Assembly: GCA_965153455.1 (NCBI GenBank) | Contig: OZ234496.1 | Location: 7,945,207-8,009,206 of the forward strand | DNA: 64,000 nucleotides | Direction: 5' to 3' | Origin: Sphagnum compactum | Taxonomy: Eukaryota > Bryophyta > Sphagnopsida > Sphagnales | The notes under the pieces: generated by a model | The model's input: only the letters and a program-made list of their open reading frames with translations | Databases searched by the model: none | What the model was told of the DNA's origin: nothing | Program-made: the position numbers and the translations under genes | In this document: in pieces, positions 36,639 to 50,267 of the stretch | Numbering within the stretch: position 1 is the stretch's first letter | How the letters are laid out: the number at the start of each line of letters is the position of its first letter

Positions 36639-36931
36639 GGTTTGGTCGATTAGGGCTCTTAGCAAAGGCGGTGTGGCCCCATCGGACATTATTCTATTGA
36701 TGAATTTTTGGTTTGGTCGATTAGGGCTCTCTTAACAAAGCCCTTTGTGGCCCAATCCGACACATGATTGACGGATTTTGGTTTTGTGGATTAGGGCTCT
36801 TAACAAGCGGAGTGTGTAGTAGTGGCCCAATCGGACATTACCATTGATGGATTTTGGTTTGGTCGATTAGGGCTCTCTTATTATCAAGCGGAATGTGTAG
36901 TGACCCAATCGGACATACTATTGATGGAATT
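36639..36931. repeat. Tandem repeat, about 72-bp unit, four copies
   Basis: Each unit holds GGTTTGGTCGATTAGGGCTCT or a variant, a variable AACAA(A/G)GCGG part, 'GTGGCCC(A/C)ATC(C)GACA' and 'TTGATGGATTTT' or a variant. Units begin near 36639, 36711, 36781 and 36856. Divergence is moderate, with several small indels. Confidence 0.88.
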
Positions 36932-39900
36932 TTTTCTTATAATAATTTATAAACAACAAATGGGATCAAATTTAGGCCTTTGTTCAGTGGGACCGTCTCC
37001 GTCCGTCGTGGGGGCCCCAAACGGTTCACAATCTCCAAGATAACCGATCACTACGTAGGTGTGATAATTCGGTGGGGGTGGGATGGGTTGGGTTGGTTTG
37101 GGTGGGTCTGCTGCAACCGTAAACAAATCCACAACAGCCGGTGTGGAATTCGGGTGTATGCTTTTGTGAATCTTGGTAGTCGTCCGTCCGAGGGGATGAG
37201 TCGGACAAAGGAGGAGCCCACCCACATACACCCAATTCCATGGGACAAAGGAACTAGAATCATCACAAAAAATTATAATTTTTTTACACACACACACACA
37301 CACAACCAAACTATCTGAAGAAGAAGAATAACAATTTTTCTTTTTTTCGAAATCCATCCAACCTGCAAAGACTTCAACCTAAAAACAAAAATCCAAGTCG
37401 CCATATTTAAATAATAATTTTTTTCGCCATATTTATTATTTTAATAATAAATCCAAGTGCCAGCCAATAGGTAGCTAACAAAATATTAGAAGAATCCTTG
37501 ATTTTTATTTTTTATTTTTCATATATGGAATGATTTTTTAATTTTATTTTTGGATGATTGTTGTCACCTGAGTGAGCTACATTTTTAAAAAAATTTAACA
37601 AAAGCCCAAAAAAATAAAATAAAATCCGCTACGAAGGATCTTTGTGGTATCAAACAAGAGCCATATATACCATTGAGCTATCATCACTCTTGGACGTTGG
37701 CGCTAGAGTGTTTAATTAGGCTCTATGAGACAGAGAGAGAGAGAGAAAATATGCTCCAAAAGAGTCAAAAAAACCACCCATTAATGTCCTTTTTGACTAG
37801 ACGCAAGAAAAGAAAAATTTGGGTGGTCCCCATTTGACTGACTAGGCTACCCAAAGGCAAGTAGTTGGATGATTCTGATTCCCAATAAACCAATGGGGAG
37901 ACCCAGGTGTTGTTCCATGATGAAACTAGCTTAGCTTAGCTTTGCTTTGCTTAGCTTAGCTTAGCTTCACATGCTTTGTTTGTTTTGGAAGTTTGCATAA
38001 TTTTGGCACCTTTTATTTCTCCTTTCCTTTCCTGTCCTTTCATGTCTTCTTCTTCTTTCTTTTTTTTCCCAACTTGGGCAACACTATATAGGCTAGGGCC
38101 TTTGATACCCAATTGGTATTATTAATTAGGCTGAGCTCATCCTCCCCTTTGGAGTTTCCTTTAGGTTTTTTTAACATATTTTCTTTAGCCCTAGGAATTA
38201 CTTTTCTTTTTTTTTGGGGGAGGGGAGGGGAGGGGGGGTGGGGGTGGGGGTGGGGGGGGGGATTTGCTTCATTATAGCCTATCATGGGATCGAAGAAAAA
38301 GGAAATAATCCCCTTTTTCATGACTTTCAATCCCTTTTTTCTTTGTTTCTTGTTTTTTGGGGTGTTTTTTTGGGTGTGTCTTTTTTTTTTTTTTGGGCCC
38401 CTTTTTATATTGACTCCAAGAAAAAGGCTTTTTTTTTTGGTTGCCTATGATATGCTTATACCTTGGCTTATCAGGTTTGCCAATGTTGCTTGCTCCTGCA
38501 CACGTAAAAGGTGGATTTTTTGGGGTTTAGGGATTTTTTTCTCTTTTTCAGGGGTAACTATTCTGATTTATTGTCCAATGGAATCCACTACAATTTCTCC
38601 CTCCCGGGTGCCAATTACATCAGATAATGACCGTCGGTTGGACTTGCCGGGCTTGACGGCCAGCCACCACCTCTCAACCGGGTACTCTAAATGGCCCCTT
38701 TAAAGTAGTAACTATGAAAACTCTAAGTTCAAAATGTCGACAAAAAAGGGTCGGGCAACCCCAAGGAACCCCAAAAAAAAAAAAAAACGGGGAATTTGCT
38801 CACCATCAACTTAGGTGAAATGTTGTGTAAAATTATTATTTTAACAAAATCGTGTTCCAATACGCACCACAAGTTATCAAAATTTGAGTGCAAATGGCAC
38901 ATGGGGCGGAGTATGGGTCTCATCCGATCTTCAGGACAAATTGCTCCCCACAACTCTAACATTACGTCATTTATTTTCTCTCTTTCTCTCTCTCGGTTCC
39001 GACTCCTCCATGATAGAAACTCTTGCCTAACTTAGGACACACGGAGCTTGTGTTTCCACCATACTTGGTTGGCCTAATCAAACTTTCTTTGTGCCCGTCA
39101 ACTCCCCCCACCCCACTACAAACCAAAAAAAAAAAAAAAAACAAACAAGGTTTCACGACAACATTACAAGAAGCGAAGGAAGGAAGGAAGGAAAAATACG
39201 ACAAACAAACAAACGAACGAACATGATGATATTCTTGACCAACAATAAAATAAAATAAATAAATAAAAATTGGGGTCCGGATCAAGGATCAAATCAAAGC
39301 TTATTAGCTAGAGTGCATCCAATCGCAAAAAGAATGGATGAAAGTGCCCAAAATATGGGATGAATACCACGAAATTTGTGTAAGTTCCGTTTTTTATTAA
39401 TCGAAACCGTCGATTCTAACTCACCAAACTAGGTACCTACGCCAACACTAAGTAAGTACCTAATTAAGTGGGTAGGAAAGTGAAAGTTGCATAAATAAAT
39501 ATGGGTGAATTTTTTTTGAAAGAATGGCAAAGTTGGGAAAAATAATTTAAATTTTTAAAAAAATCTCACATTACTAGATTTTTCAAAAGAATTGAACCTT
39601 GCACCTCTATTGTGAATGGAACAATCCATTATTGTTTGCAACCAATTTTTGCAACTAAAAAATTTATCGTTTGTAACTGAATAACAATTGTAAATAATAT
39701 TTTTAAATTAAAAAATTTGATTGTAAACAACAATTTTTTTCTTTTAATGATCCTCTTAGCTTGGTTATCACATTAAATTCAAAAATATTAAAAATATTTT
39801 ATGAACATAATTTTGCGTGAAAGATGGTAAAATACGTCACTTGGGGCTATTTTCTAATTTCTAAAAAATAAAATAAAATCAGATGCCTTTGTTCAATGTT

Positions 39901-42734
39901 TTTTTTTTGGGGCAAAATTTCACCACTTGGCACAAAAAAAAAGGGGGGGCTATTGTGCATCCAATGCAAGAAATTTTCTTTGAATTTGGATAATAGAAAA
40001 TTGTTTTAAAATATGTTTTCCATTACTTTATATCTTTTGACATCTAAAAAAACTTTTTTTTTTACATGCATATAAGCAACAATTCATTTTTGTAATTTGG
40101 TAATGGATAATTTTTAACTATTTCCTAGGCAACACTATTGTTGGAATTTTTGAATTACAATTTGCACATGCATGTTTTTCTTAAGTGTGACAATAAATAG
40201 TTTTGGCATAATATGTTGAGAATATATATATTTTTAAATGCTAATACAAAATCTTGAAATATTCAATTGAGGGTTGTTGGATTCATATTCTTTTTTAAAT
40301 AATACATTTTGACAAAATTTTCCAATTTACCAATCATGGATATGGTACTAATATCCTTATTATATATTATATAGGTTTTAATAGGGACTACATTGTAACA
40401 ATTTATTTTTTTGCAAAATTCCTAGAATCAACAAATGCCCCATTGTTGGACAAACATTTGTGACTATGTATGAATGTGACAAATGTTTTTTTTATAGAAT
40501 GCAAGAACATGATGAATGTGGGAACAATCATGTTGTGGGAGATTTATGAAAAATGAACTGAACATTAATTTTGGATGTATTCACCCCCATTGTGATGTGC
40601 ATTTGTGAAATGTGATATTCATATTGATCTACGATTTGTAACCTTATTTAGTGATTTATATTGAAGGTGGTTGAAAGACCTTGGATGTGAATTATAGGGA
40701 TGAATGACAATTATTGTTGCAATTGCATTGGGCGATATCAAGTCAAATTTTAAACCACGAAAACGTCAAATTCAAGCATCCAACACATACTTTTGAATCC
40801 TTAGACTTAGTAATGATAAGGTGTGGATACACAATCACCACCCATTGATTGGTGGCTGAGAGGCCTGGTCGGTTTCAAGTTTCGGACCTAAACCAAGAAA
40901 TATAAAAAAAAAATCATTACTTTGTAATAAAAAAATTTTAACCCTAAAACCTTACACATAAAAAGTTCAAAAACCAGAATGCAGGTATTGTAAAACATAA
41001 AATCACACAATCATATACAACTTTTGTAAACTTTAATTGTTTTTAGGTATTGCAATAAAAAAAATTTGACAAAAAAAATCCCGCACTTTCCATCAAATGA
41101 TGGAGGGTGCGGGTATAATTAAACTTTAAAAAACTTGTACAATTTTTTTTGTCTGCATTTAATATAAAAATGCACATAGAATGAAATTGCAAGGTGTGAA
41201 AAATTAAATTGATATGAAATATAATAATGCCTTGTCATTAGCTTTGGGGGCAACTTCATAATCTTAAAACTCTGAACTTATTTTTATTTTACATCTTTTA
41301 TTTTGTTTGGTCTTGTTTTATGCTTATGCAAAGGTGCAAGTGTGTTGAATATAAAACAAGTTGGGCAAGACATGATTCTACGGATAGGCCAAAAGGCCAA
41401 AGTAGTCGAATCCTATGCCAACAAATATTTTAAATTCTAGCCCCAAGCAAAGATGCCAAAATTTAATTTCAACTCTAGTCCAAAATGCATAAAGATGCAA
41501 AACATGTTTTGGGTTGAAATAAAAACTTTTTAGTTTAGGGTTTAACATTAGGCCACACCACATTTATTTTCAATCATGTTCTTGCTTTCTATAGCCCATG
41601 GTTATTTCGATTGAAGACATTTGGCTTAGTGTGTTTGCAAGACATTTAGCATAAGGTGGTGTTAGTGGGATTTTTGGAATATTGCCTAGAGCTTTTGGTT
41701 TAAGGTCTTTGCAAAACTTTTAGCTTAGGGTGTTCATGAACCCTTTTGTTGAATGTGTTTGGAGAACAATTTGGCTTAAACTACAATCACACTTACAATT
41801 ATGTAACATTTACTTATTGTGAACTAACACTAAATGAATTCATTATATGTTAAGAGCCATTTAAAACAAAAACTTGACAAACGTTTACTAGTGTTATTGA
41901 GCATTGAAGAATAATTGTTTTAAGTCCACATCTAAACATGAATTAGCTACCATTGACCATGTTTCATGAAAAAAACTAATGGACCATCCCCTTCTAGCTA
42001 CATTTATCACTCCATGTTATCATTTTTCTTGATCAATTTTTTATTGACATCACTTGTCCATCACTCTTTCTTTGCTTTGACTTTTCATTGATATATTTTA
42101 TTTAATGTTCATTTTCATCGTTTTTTAGTGGTCTTAATTTTTGTTGAATGTTGAACTTGTGTAATTTCTTTGTGGTTGACATGGATTTTGATGTTGTTGT
42201 ATGCTTACCAATTTCATTAATGTTGTCATATGTCTTTTGGACAATTTATTCAGCAATTTTGATCAATTTGATAGAATATGTGACCACTTATAGACATTCA
42301 AGCAACTTTGCTACTACCACTCACATCAATTTCTTTCCACATATAAATTATGTGCAATTTTGCATACCTAGGTAGTGATTTTAATCATTGGGCGAAACCA
42401 AGGTCGACAACTTGGTTTTCCCATTTTTTGGTTATGATTCACAATAATGAACATTGAATAAATAATTTCATAATGATAAAAAAAAGAACTTTGTTTGATA
42501 TTGTCACTCAAAACAAGCCTCTCATGCAAAAACAAAATATTAAATTTTGAATATTAATCCTCATAAAAGTCATGTGTGCATGTGCAATTTTTCAATTTGT
42601 TCAAGGTGCAAACATATATTCATGTGCTTTGAACTATTCTCCATTAGTTGATCTATAATAGGGTTTATTAGCAAGAATTCATTCGTGCTATAAATGAAAT
42701 TTTCAATAACCTTATTAGGGAACAAAACGACATT
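36932..42734. other. Long gene-free interval
   Basis: No protein family recognised. It contains a G-rich stretch with GGGTTGGGTTGG-type runs at about 37071-37105, a (CA)n tract at about 37288-37305, a TTAGC-rich microrepeat at about 37928-37970, a long G/GGT run at about 38215-38262, poly-A/T runs, and GAAG and AAAC microrepeats at about 39173-39215. From 39500 the DNA is strongly AT-rich without structure I can name. It may be decayed transposon sequence. Confidence 0.5.
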
Positions 42735-43275
42735 AATCATGATTGACTTTAAGTGATGGTGTAGTCTACTTGGTGTCCATGGAGCTATTAACATTACACA
42801 CATAGGAATTCCAAAACCCATTGCAACAAATTATTATTACCATAAATCAAAAGGGGCATTCTTTAGTGTTGCAATAGTGATAGATTTGAATAAACAACAT
42901 TTATATGTAATCATAGGGTTTTCATGGAGTGTGCATGATTTATGGACTTTCAAATGGTCTTCATTGTATCGAAAAGTTCAATACAATGGTCTATTCAATT
43001 CACAATTGGTACCATGTGAGAACAATATTCCATTATAATTTTTAGATGATAAAAGATACGTTTTACTCATGGACTTCATTGTGAATGTGATCAATCCAAG
43101 GAAATTATTGAAAAGATTGAGTTGCATGTAACCATTGTCCTTAATATTGTTGTATGTTGTTATTTTTTGCACAATATGATCTTCATTTGTAAAGAAATAA
43201 ATAATGATCACATTGTGAAGATGTTGGGACAAGAAGCACAACAAGAAGTTGAACAAGCTAATTTAGTAAATGGAA
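42735..43275 (+). pseudogene. Dead PIF/Harbinger (HARBI1-like) transposase fragment
   Basis: From 42769 one frame reads 'VHGAINITHIGIPKPIATNY', then 'YYHKSKGAFFSVAIVIDLNK', 'FSWSVHDLWTFKWSSLYRKV' and, after a stop, 'FLDDKRYVLLMDFIV'. A frame-shifted part then gives 'VLNIVVCCYFLHNMIFICKE'. The order matches plant Harbinger transposases: GAIDGTHI, YYxxKxG, DxxKxFLD, GxPGSxxDSRxL, LLGDKGYPL, then the LHN block. The first catalytic Asp is Asn here (GAIN), and there is at least one stop and one frameshift, so it is inactive. Terminal inverted repeats were not found. Confidence 0.72.
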
Positions 43276-46200
43276 TTAGTTGAATGAGAAGTATGCATTA
43301 AAGCTATGTACATAAAAAATTAAAAGAAAAGATTGAAAGCCAAGAGATTTCAAAAGAAGAAAGAAGAAATCGACTTTAGTATGTCAAAAGACAATGACAT
43401 TTCAATGAGTTGTTCTAGGAGTAATAAGTCTCTCTTGAACCTACTATTGGACAAATCAAAATAATAGTTGTTTCAAGAATAATAAGCATTTCATGAATAG
43501 AAGGATGAGGTGTTGGATGAACTAGAATAGTAGCCACCACAAGAGTAACATGTGCTCCATGAGTGAAATAGTGAGGTGCTACAAGAGTATTAATAAGGTC
43601 AAGTTGAATGAATGCAATTTGTTTTAGAAAGGATTGTTTATTGATGTTGTTGTTGATTGTTATTGTCTTTTTGCATCCAACATTTGTTGTGAGAAGTGTG
43701 GCCAATTCTAGTATCACTTCCAATGCCTTAATTGTGCCATATATTGGCATCGAAGCTAGGGGGCCACATGAAATTGTGTAGATTTTTCACCTTGAATATC
43801 TTTAAAGTGTTGTAAACCTTGTGGAGTATAGACTGGTTGTCTTTGGACATCAAATCTTGCATATGAGAAGGTTAAACGATAGGCCAACCTACCATAATGG
43901 ATCTATCATCTTGTAGATGTTTAGTTTGTTGAAGTGCCTTGGAAGGTTGAGTGAAACCTTGGTTTGAGGGTTCAAACACTTTCCTGAAATCATTTTAGAA
44001 TCACTACCATTATCCTTACAAGAAGCACAATTCTAATAGCAAGGGGAATTTTTGTTGCCTTCTATTATTTTAAAAATTTCTTACCATTCAACTATGGTTG
44101 TTTTGAATCAATCTCTTAGATCCATAGAATCAAGAAATGAAAGAAATTTATCCCACTTAATTTTCATGAGTGACATGACTTCATTTATCTCCCTATTTGG
44201 CTTCTTGTTAAACATTTCACAAATTAAAGGTTATGATGTTGATATTTGTTTGTGATTTGCATTGGCATTGACTTTGTTTTTACCTCTTCCACCACCACCT
44301 CCTCTACACCTTACGCTTTCACTTCAACCTTTTCTTATTCAACTTGCATTTGTTGTAACATTTGCACATTCATTTGCACTAATGAATGGTTTTGTATATT
44401 CATGATGGAGCATTTCAAGTTGAATGAACAACAAGTGAATAGAAGCTTGTTGCAAAGCAATGCAAAATCAACAAAGACATGTTAATGCACATGTTTTATT
44501 TGGATGGTTGATCTCTTTGCTTTTAGTGTCACATTCCATAGTTGATGATTCTTGCACATGTATAATAAGTATAAAAATGTGTTCTAGTACATCGAATCAC
44601 AAACCGATGTGAAAATGGGTGAAGAAAACAATGTTACAAAATAGAACATTTAAAGAATGCATTGTTTAAAGTGTTGTGTTGTGAGATGATGTGCAACAAC
44701 AAGCTCGCTAGACAATGATCTAGAAACCACCATAGTGCCAATACAACCTAACACCAATTTAACCACCAGAAACATATAGCTAGTACCAAATTAACACTAG
44801 GTTTTATTCACATTTTTGAGAAAAAATAACAAAATAATTAATGCCTAATGTTATTTAATGTTAGAGTTAACATTAATCTTACACCCAATGCTAAACTTAC
44901 TACAACATAAGACTCGGTGTTATTTAAAATTACAGGCGTGACCAAAGTGCCAAAATGATTAATCTTAACTTCAATTTGACATTGAGATACCTACGATTGT
45001 GACCAAGTGTTTGCAAACACCTTCACCAAAATGGCTTATGGTGTTTGATGAGAAATTTCACTCTTGGCTTCCCTTCCTCTTTTGCATGCCCTTCTCTTAT
45101 GTTTTATTTGTTAAAGTAAAAAACACTTCCTACCCATTAGACCTATCATTTGAGCGAGAGCTAATTGAAAGATCCTAATCACCTTGGCTTGTTGGAATTT
45201 TGATTGGAAACCCATTGAATAATTGAAACGAGAGATTTTCACACATCAAGAAATCTTCACATTGCAAAATGGAATGTTTGGGCAAACGAAGCTAGATAGA
45301 ACATGACTCAAGAAAATTTCTACTAATCCAAGATGCCCAAAAATATTCCAACCCTAATCGAAAAATTGCCCAAAAACATCTCAACTTTACACCCAAACTA
45401 CTTAAGCCAAAATATATACTTTATCTTGGACTTCATGACCTTATGGCCTAGGGTCTAACAACCTAGGCTTGAGAAACAAACCCTTGTGAGGGCATAGACA
45501 TGCTTTCAAAGTCCTAATGTCCTTAAGCCATCATCATATCTTAAACTTTCACACCTTCATGTAACACCACCTTTCTTTTTTTTCTTTTTTTAAATTTCCC
45601 CACGACAATGTTTAACAAAATTTCAAAAGAAAAACTGAAATTTTTTCTAATTTAATTTCAAGTTTTTTTTTTTTCCTTTTTTTTTTCCCTGGTTGAGGAG
45701 GGGGGGGGGGGGGGAGAGGGATTTTTCACCAAATGTTGCACATCATCAGAAATGTTTTTATTATTTAAAAAAACAAAGAACAAGTGAAGGATAAGTGAGG
45801 CCCACGTGAATCCCAGGGGGCCTGGCCTGTTCCCCCCCCCTTCCCAAGTAATTTCACGCACATGCAAAGTTCAAACCCAACTCCCACTATCCCATGTGAG
45901 CCAGGGGGGCTGGGTAGGGAGCCAGGGAGCCCCTTGTTCCCCTGTCTCCCCTCTCCCCCCTCCTCCCCCCCTAAGGAAAGACTTTTTAAAAAAAACATAA
46001 AAATTGTTACCTACTATATTAGTGCTTCTTATCGGGTTTTTTTTTTTTAAAAAAAATTCCAGTACTTTAAAAGGATATGTAGAAGAAATTGGGGCATTTA
46101 TATTGGGCGAAAAACCCAAAAAAAAAGGCAAACAAAAAAGGGCTATTCAGCTATTTGGCTATTCCTCCTGATTTCACTGGATTACCAACCTGATTTGTTT

Positions 46201-46555
46201 TTTTATATTAAAAACTTTGGGGACAATTAATATTAAATATATCGTTCTTTCACCAAGTTCGAAGTTGGTGAAGAATCTAAAGCAATTAACACATGAAAAA
46301 ATAATAATAATAATAAAAATCTCTACCCATCAGACCCGACCCCCCACCCCCCCCCCCCCCCCAAAAAAAACTCACCCCATTTCCCTCCTTCACTTCCCCC
46401 AAAATACCAATAAAAATAAAACTACCCATCCTCTCCCATAAAATTGAAAAAAAAGAAGAAAAAGACTCGGATATGAGAGGGAGAAGAGAAGGAGGCCGTG
46501 TGTGTTCTTCTTCGTTCACCTTCGGAACGGATCAGCAATGAACTTGTTAATATGT
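43276..46555. other. Gene-free interval right of the Harbinger relic
   Basis: Charged K/E-rich remnants follow the LHN block to about 43400, possibly the transposase C-terminus. A minus-strand open frame of 111 codons (43750-43415) has low complexity and is not recognised. G or C homopolymer runs lie at about 45701-45713 and 46341-46362. Confidence 0.45.
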
Positions 46556-46562
46556 AAAGGAA

Positions 46563-46736
46563 CAAACACAACCGACCCCGAGGACAGACAATGTACCAGA
46601 TCAATCAGCGCCTTTCCGTCGCGCTCCAGCGAGGCGTTGGGGAATAGCTGATTGCCTGCGAGTGCGCCGGCTGAACGCTGGCTTCGCAGCTGCCACCAGC
46701 GACGGTTAGTCAACCTACATCTAAAATCGGGGTGCC
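46563..46736 (+). mobile_element. GC-rich retroposon-like element, copy 1 (5'-truncated)
   Basis: This 174-bp GC-rich segment sits in AT-rich DNA. It is about 95% identical by eye to the segment ending at 54537 (about nine substitutions, no indels). It starts at CAAACACAACCGACCCCGAG and ends ATCGGGGTGCC followed by a short A run. AAAGGAA occurs just before (46556-46562) and just after (46740-46746), a candidate 7-bp target duplication. Compared with copy 2 it lacks 22 bp at the left end, while the right end is identical. Origin unknown: no tRNA-like A/B boxes, rRNA or protein family recognised. Confidence 0.65.
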
Positions 46737-46746
46737 AAAAAAGGAA

Positions 46747-49255
46747 TTGAATTTTTTTTTTAATTTTTGAAAAAAGTGTACAAGAGAGGTGTGTCTATGG
46801 GGGTGTATTTTACCGTGCTCTTAGCATAGGGTGCCCGTACTCTTAGCAAAGGCCCAAGGGGGGTAGTAGGTATTATTAGCTGAGGCCAAAAATGGTGACA
46901 AAAGGTTTTAGGAATAAGTTTTTTCATGTGGCCAATGAGACAGCTCAATATGCAATATGCAACCAATGAGCATGTGCACCGGACTCACTCACGTATTGCT
47001 CGGAACTTGCCATTACAAGTTCCAAAAGCTTGAAAATGAAATTGTTCAAGAGTTTGAGTTTCAAAGGAGAGTCTTGAAAGAGGGTGTAATGCAAAACAAA
47101 GGATAATTTTTTTAAAAAATAGTTAACAAAATATTATTTAAGAAAAAATATTATTTAAAAAAAAAAAACCCCCTCATTAGACCTTAAGAAGCATCATGAC
47201 ATTGTTCCCTAATATTTTATTTTTATTCATTTATTTAAAAAAAAATATTTACAGATGGGATTTCTTTTTGTTTTTTTTTAAAAAAAGCCACAAAACCATT
47301 TATTTATTTAAAAGTAAATAGAAGAATGGGTGGCCCGTTGAATTGACGGGTCCGTGTTTGGGAGAAAGCAGGCGTAATGGCGTTTTGGCCTTTTTGTCTG
47401 TATTTGGGGCCCATTCACACCTGAGTCTAATGATTGGAATCACACTACTGGTCTACTAGGCATCTGTGCCACAAGTCTCTCGATGGAAGTGGCGACTCTC
47501 GATCTGCCACGTGTAAAAGACACGCGCCTTAACGGCTTGGTCCCTTCCCCACCGATAGACTTTCGGATGTCCGCCAGCCTTGAGATTCCGACACGTGTAT
47601 GTTTGGACTTAACCAGAGTTAAGGTCTTTCCTAGGTTTGAACTCGAAACAAACTGCACCCCTGGGTGAAAATTTGGAACCATTTCTTTTGCATATCCCCA
47701 TCATCGCCCTTTCAGGGATTTTTTTTCAACAAATTTCTTTTTCAATTTTTCGACCAAAAAATTTGGATTTTTTTGGATTTTTTTTTCCCAGTGTAGATTC
47801 AACTAAAATCTCTCAAATTTTGGGAAAATTCAGCAAAATTTCAATATCACAAAATGGGGGGGGGGGGGGGCGGGGGAAATTGAAAGGAGAAAAATGTTTA
47901 AGTTTATTTATATATATTTTTGGCTGTTTAATGGAACATACTTAACGTAATACATGGAAAGCTTTAGATAAAATTATCAAAAAAAATTCGAAATTTGGTG
48001 AGAAAAAAACAACACATATTTTTCACAATTTTGAGAAAATATTGACTTGTGGCGAAAATTCACTAAGGGGAAAAAAAAAAACCTACAACACCCATCATCT
48101 TAAACTTAAAAACTAATGTAATATTGCAATGTAGTTATTCAATTTCTATGGATAGATTTATTGGAAATCCAATTTGACCCTTAATCAATTGATTAATATT
48201 ATTGATAAATAATATTAGAAAGTTGACATACTTCCTACTTTGCATTGATATATTGGAATTTGGGGTCTTAATCCTTCAATGTTAGGCCTCACTTTGGATA
48301 ATTTGAGATGGAAATATTTGATATACATGTTGAGAAATAGTGGTATCTACATACTAAGGTGGTTGCGCAATTCTTCCTTGTGTAACATTGTAGCATGTTA
48401 TATCATTAGAATCAATTTTCAAATATTATGACCTCTTACCTTGTAGTGAAGTTGGTTATTATGGGTACAAATGGTTATTTTTTGGTGTTGAATTCAAATC
48501 AAAAACCTAAGGTGATCATGAAACTCACATAAGCATTAGGTTAATTGAGTTGATTGCAATGTTGATGAAAAAAAACAACTAACTCAACTAAGTCATCTTG
48601 GTTGTAGTAGGTGCAAGGGGTTGCAAAATATATTTACCCACTACGGAACAAATGCATTGCAAAATACATAAGGAAACAAAAGGAAATATACAAAAAAATG
48701 CGGCTTTAATCATGTGGTTGGTGATTTAACAAGGTTGTTGTATTAGGTCTTTGTTCATACTTCAAACCCTAAAATTAAACACCTTGGGTTGAAAAAAAAA
48801 AATTTGAATGGGTGATTGGAAAAGAAAGTTCTACTTAAGTAATAATAAATAAAAGTATCTACAAAATCCTTTTACACAATTGAAAATGTTATCAAACGAT
48901 AAATTCTAATTGGTTTTAACACATAATTGAAGATTCCTTTACAAATTAGGATTTCCCTTTCCTTTTCTACCAAGGAAAGGGATCATTTATTATTGTAGCA
49001 GAATTTATTGTGTCATAGATATTTGCACTGTGGGCACAGGGATCATGTGACCAATCATTTGCACAGTTTTTTTTTTGGTCCCATTCTGCTTGTCAAACTG
49101 TGGGACCCCATCTTCTCACTAGCAACTTGGGTGGAAGAAGTGGGGAATAATAATATAAATAGTAATAAATATTTTTTATTATAAAAAATATTTTTTAATT
49201 TTTTAATATAAAAATATAAATAAATAATATATTTAAAAAGCTATCAATCTCATCA

Positions 49256-49293
<38 letters not shown>

Positions 49294-49383
49294 TCATTAG
49301 TAGAGTTACTCTGGCTTTTTTTGCATTTGAACAAAATAATTTATTTCTGACAATCTTTAACACCAAACAAGTAAGTGTGTAAG

Positions 49384-49419
<36 letters not shown>

Positions 49420-49703
49420 CTCTCTAGTCATGGGCAATGTTTCTCTTAGCCAAACAAACCCTAAACCCTAAACCCTACTAAGCCACCTTGCTACAAAACT
49501 AACTAGGTAACTACTACAACAAACTAGTACAAACTGTGTTAAATGATCTCAATCTTTGTACCTGAAGTTTTTTGGATTGTCCAGGAGGTCAGAACAAATA
49601 TTTGTGTGGGTCAAAGACTAAAGGGAAGAGAAGATAATAATAATTTTGTTATTTTTGTAGGTAGTCAAAATACTACTACAAGTGAAGTGGAGTTTCATTC
49701 ATT

Positions 49704-49734
<31 letters not shown>

Positions 49735-50069
49735 GTGCATGTAGGTTGAGTTAGTTGGGAGGTACAAGAATCCATTATGGTAATGAAAGAAAAAAGCAAT
49801 TGGCAGCAGAAGTCAGTCAGTCAGGAAAAGGCTCTTTGAAAGTTGAATTTTGCAAGCAATCCTCATAAATGGAATGGATTGATTGGAAGAATGAATGTGG
49901 GTTTTCCATGAATGAAATGAGAGGAAGGGGTAGGGTGTGGTTTTGATTGCATGAGTCATTTAGCCAAAGGAAGTTGCATTGCATGGCTGGCTTGAGCTCA
50001 AGTTACTTCCTCCATCACTCCTTGGAGCATTGATTATTCTAGTGTTGAAAGAGAGTGTGTAGTCAAAAG

Positions 50070-50101
<32 letters not shown>

Positions 50102-50267
50102 CCACCGTGGTTAGCTCTATAGTTACTTGTGTAGTGGATGAAACTTATCAAGTAGTGTCTTCATCCATTGGGTCAAACTCACATAATCAAAAGCTTTAGG
50201 GGCTCACTTACTTGCGGATATGTCTCTTGCCATTTACATGAAAAAGTATGTAAAAATGTGAGAGAAA
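46747..50267. other. Gene-free interval with microsatellites
   Basis: No gene recognised. A GC-richer patch at about 47335-47680 stands out but was not identified. G-rich run at about 47857-47875. Microsatellites: (GA)n 49261-49288, (GT)n 49385-49417, (GA)n 49704-49731 and (CT)n 50074-50101. Confidence 0.55.
49456..49477. repeat. Interstitial telomere-type repeat, three units
   Basis: Three uninterrupted CCCTAAA units, the complement of plant TTTAGGG. Confidence 0.9.

Noticed and set aside
37640-37690. TGGTATCA-type primer-binding site and possible LTR element
   Set aside because: The match to the initiator-tRNA primer site is only partial, and no LTR pair or pol frame lies around it.
43415-43750. 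111-codon minus-strand open frame as a gene
   Set aside because: Low-complexity Ile/Thr/Asn-rich composition typical of AT-rich spacer, with no recognised family, right beside a dead transposase on the other strand.
47335-47680. GC-richer patch with a B-box-like GTTCAAACC on the minus strand (possible SINE)
   Set aside because: No A box at the right distance, no A tail and no target duplication were visible, so I left it unnamed.
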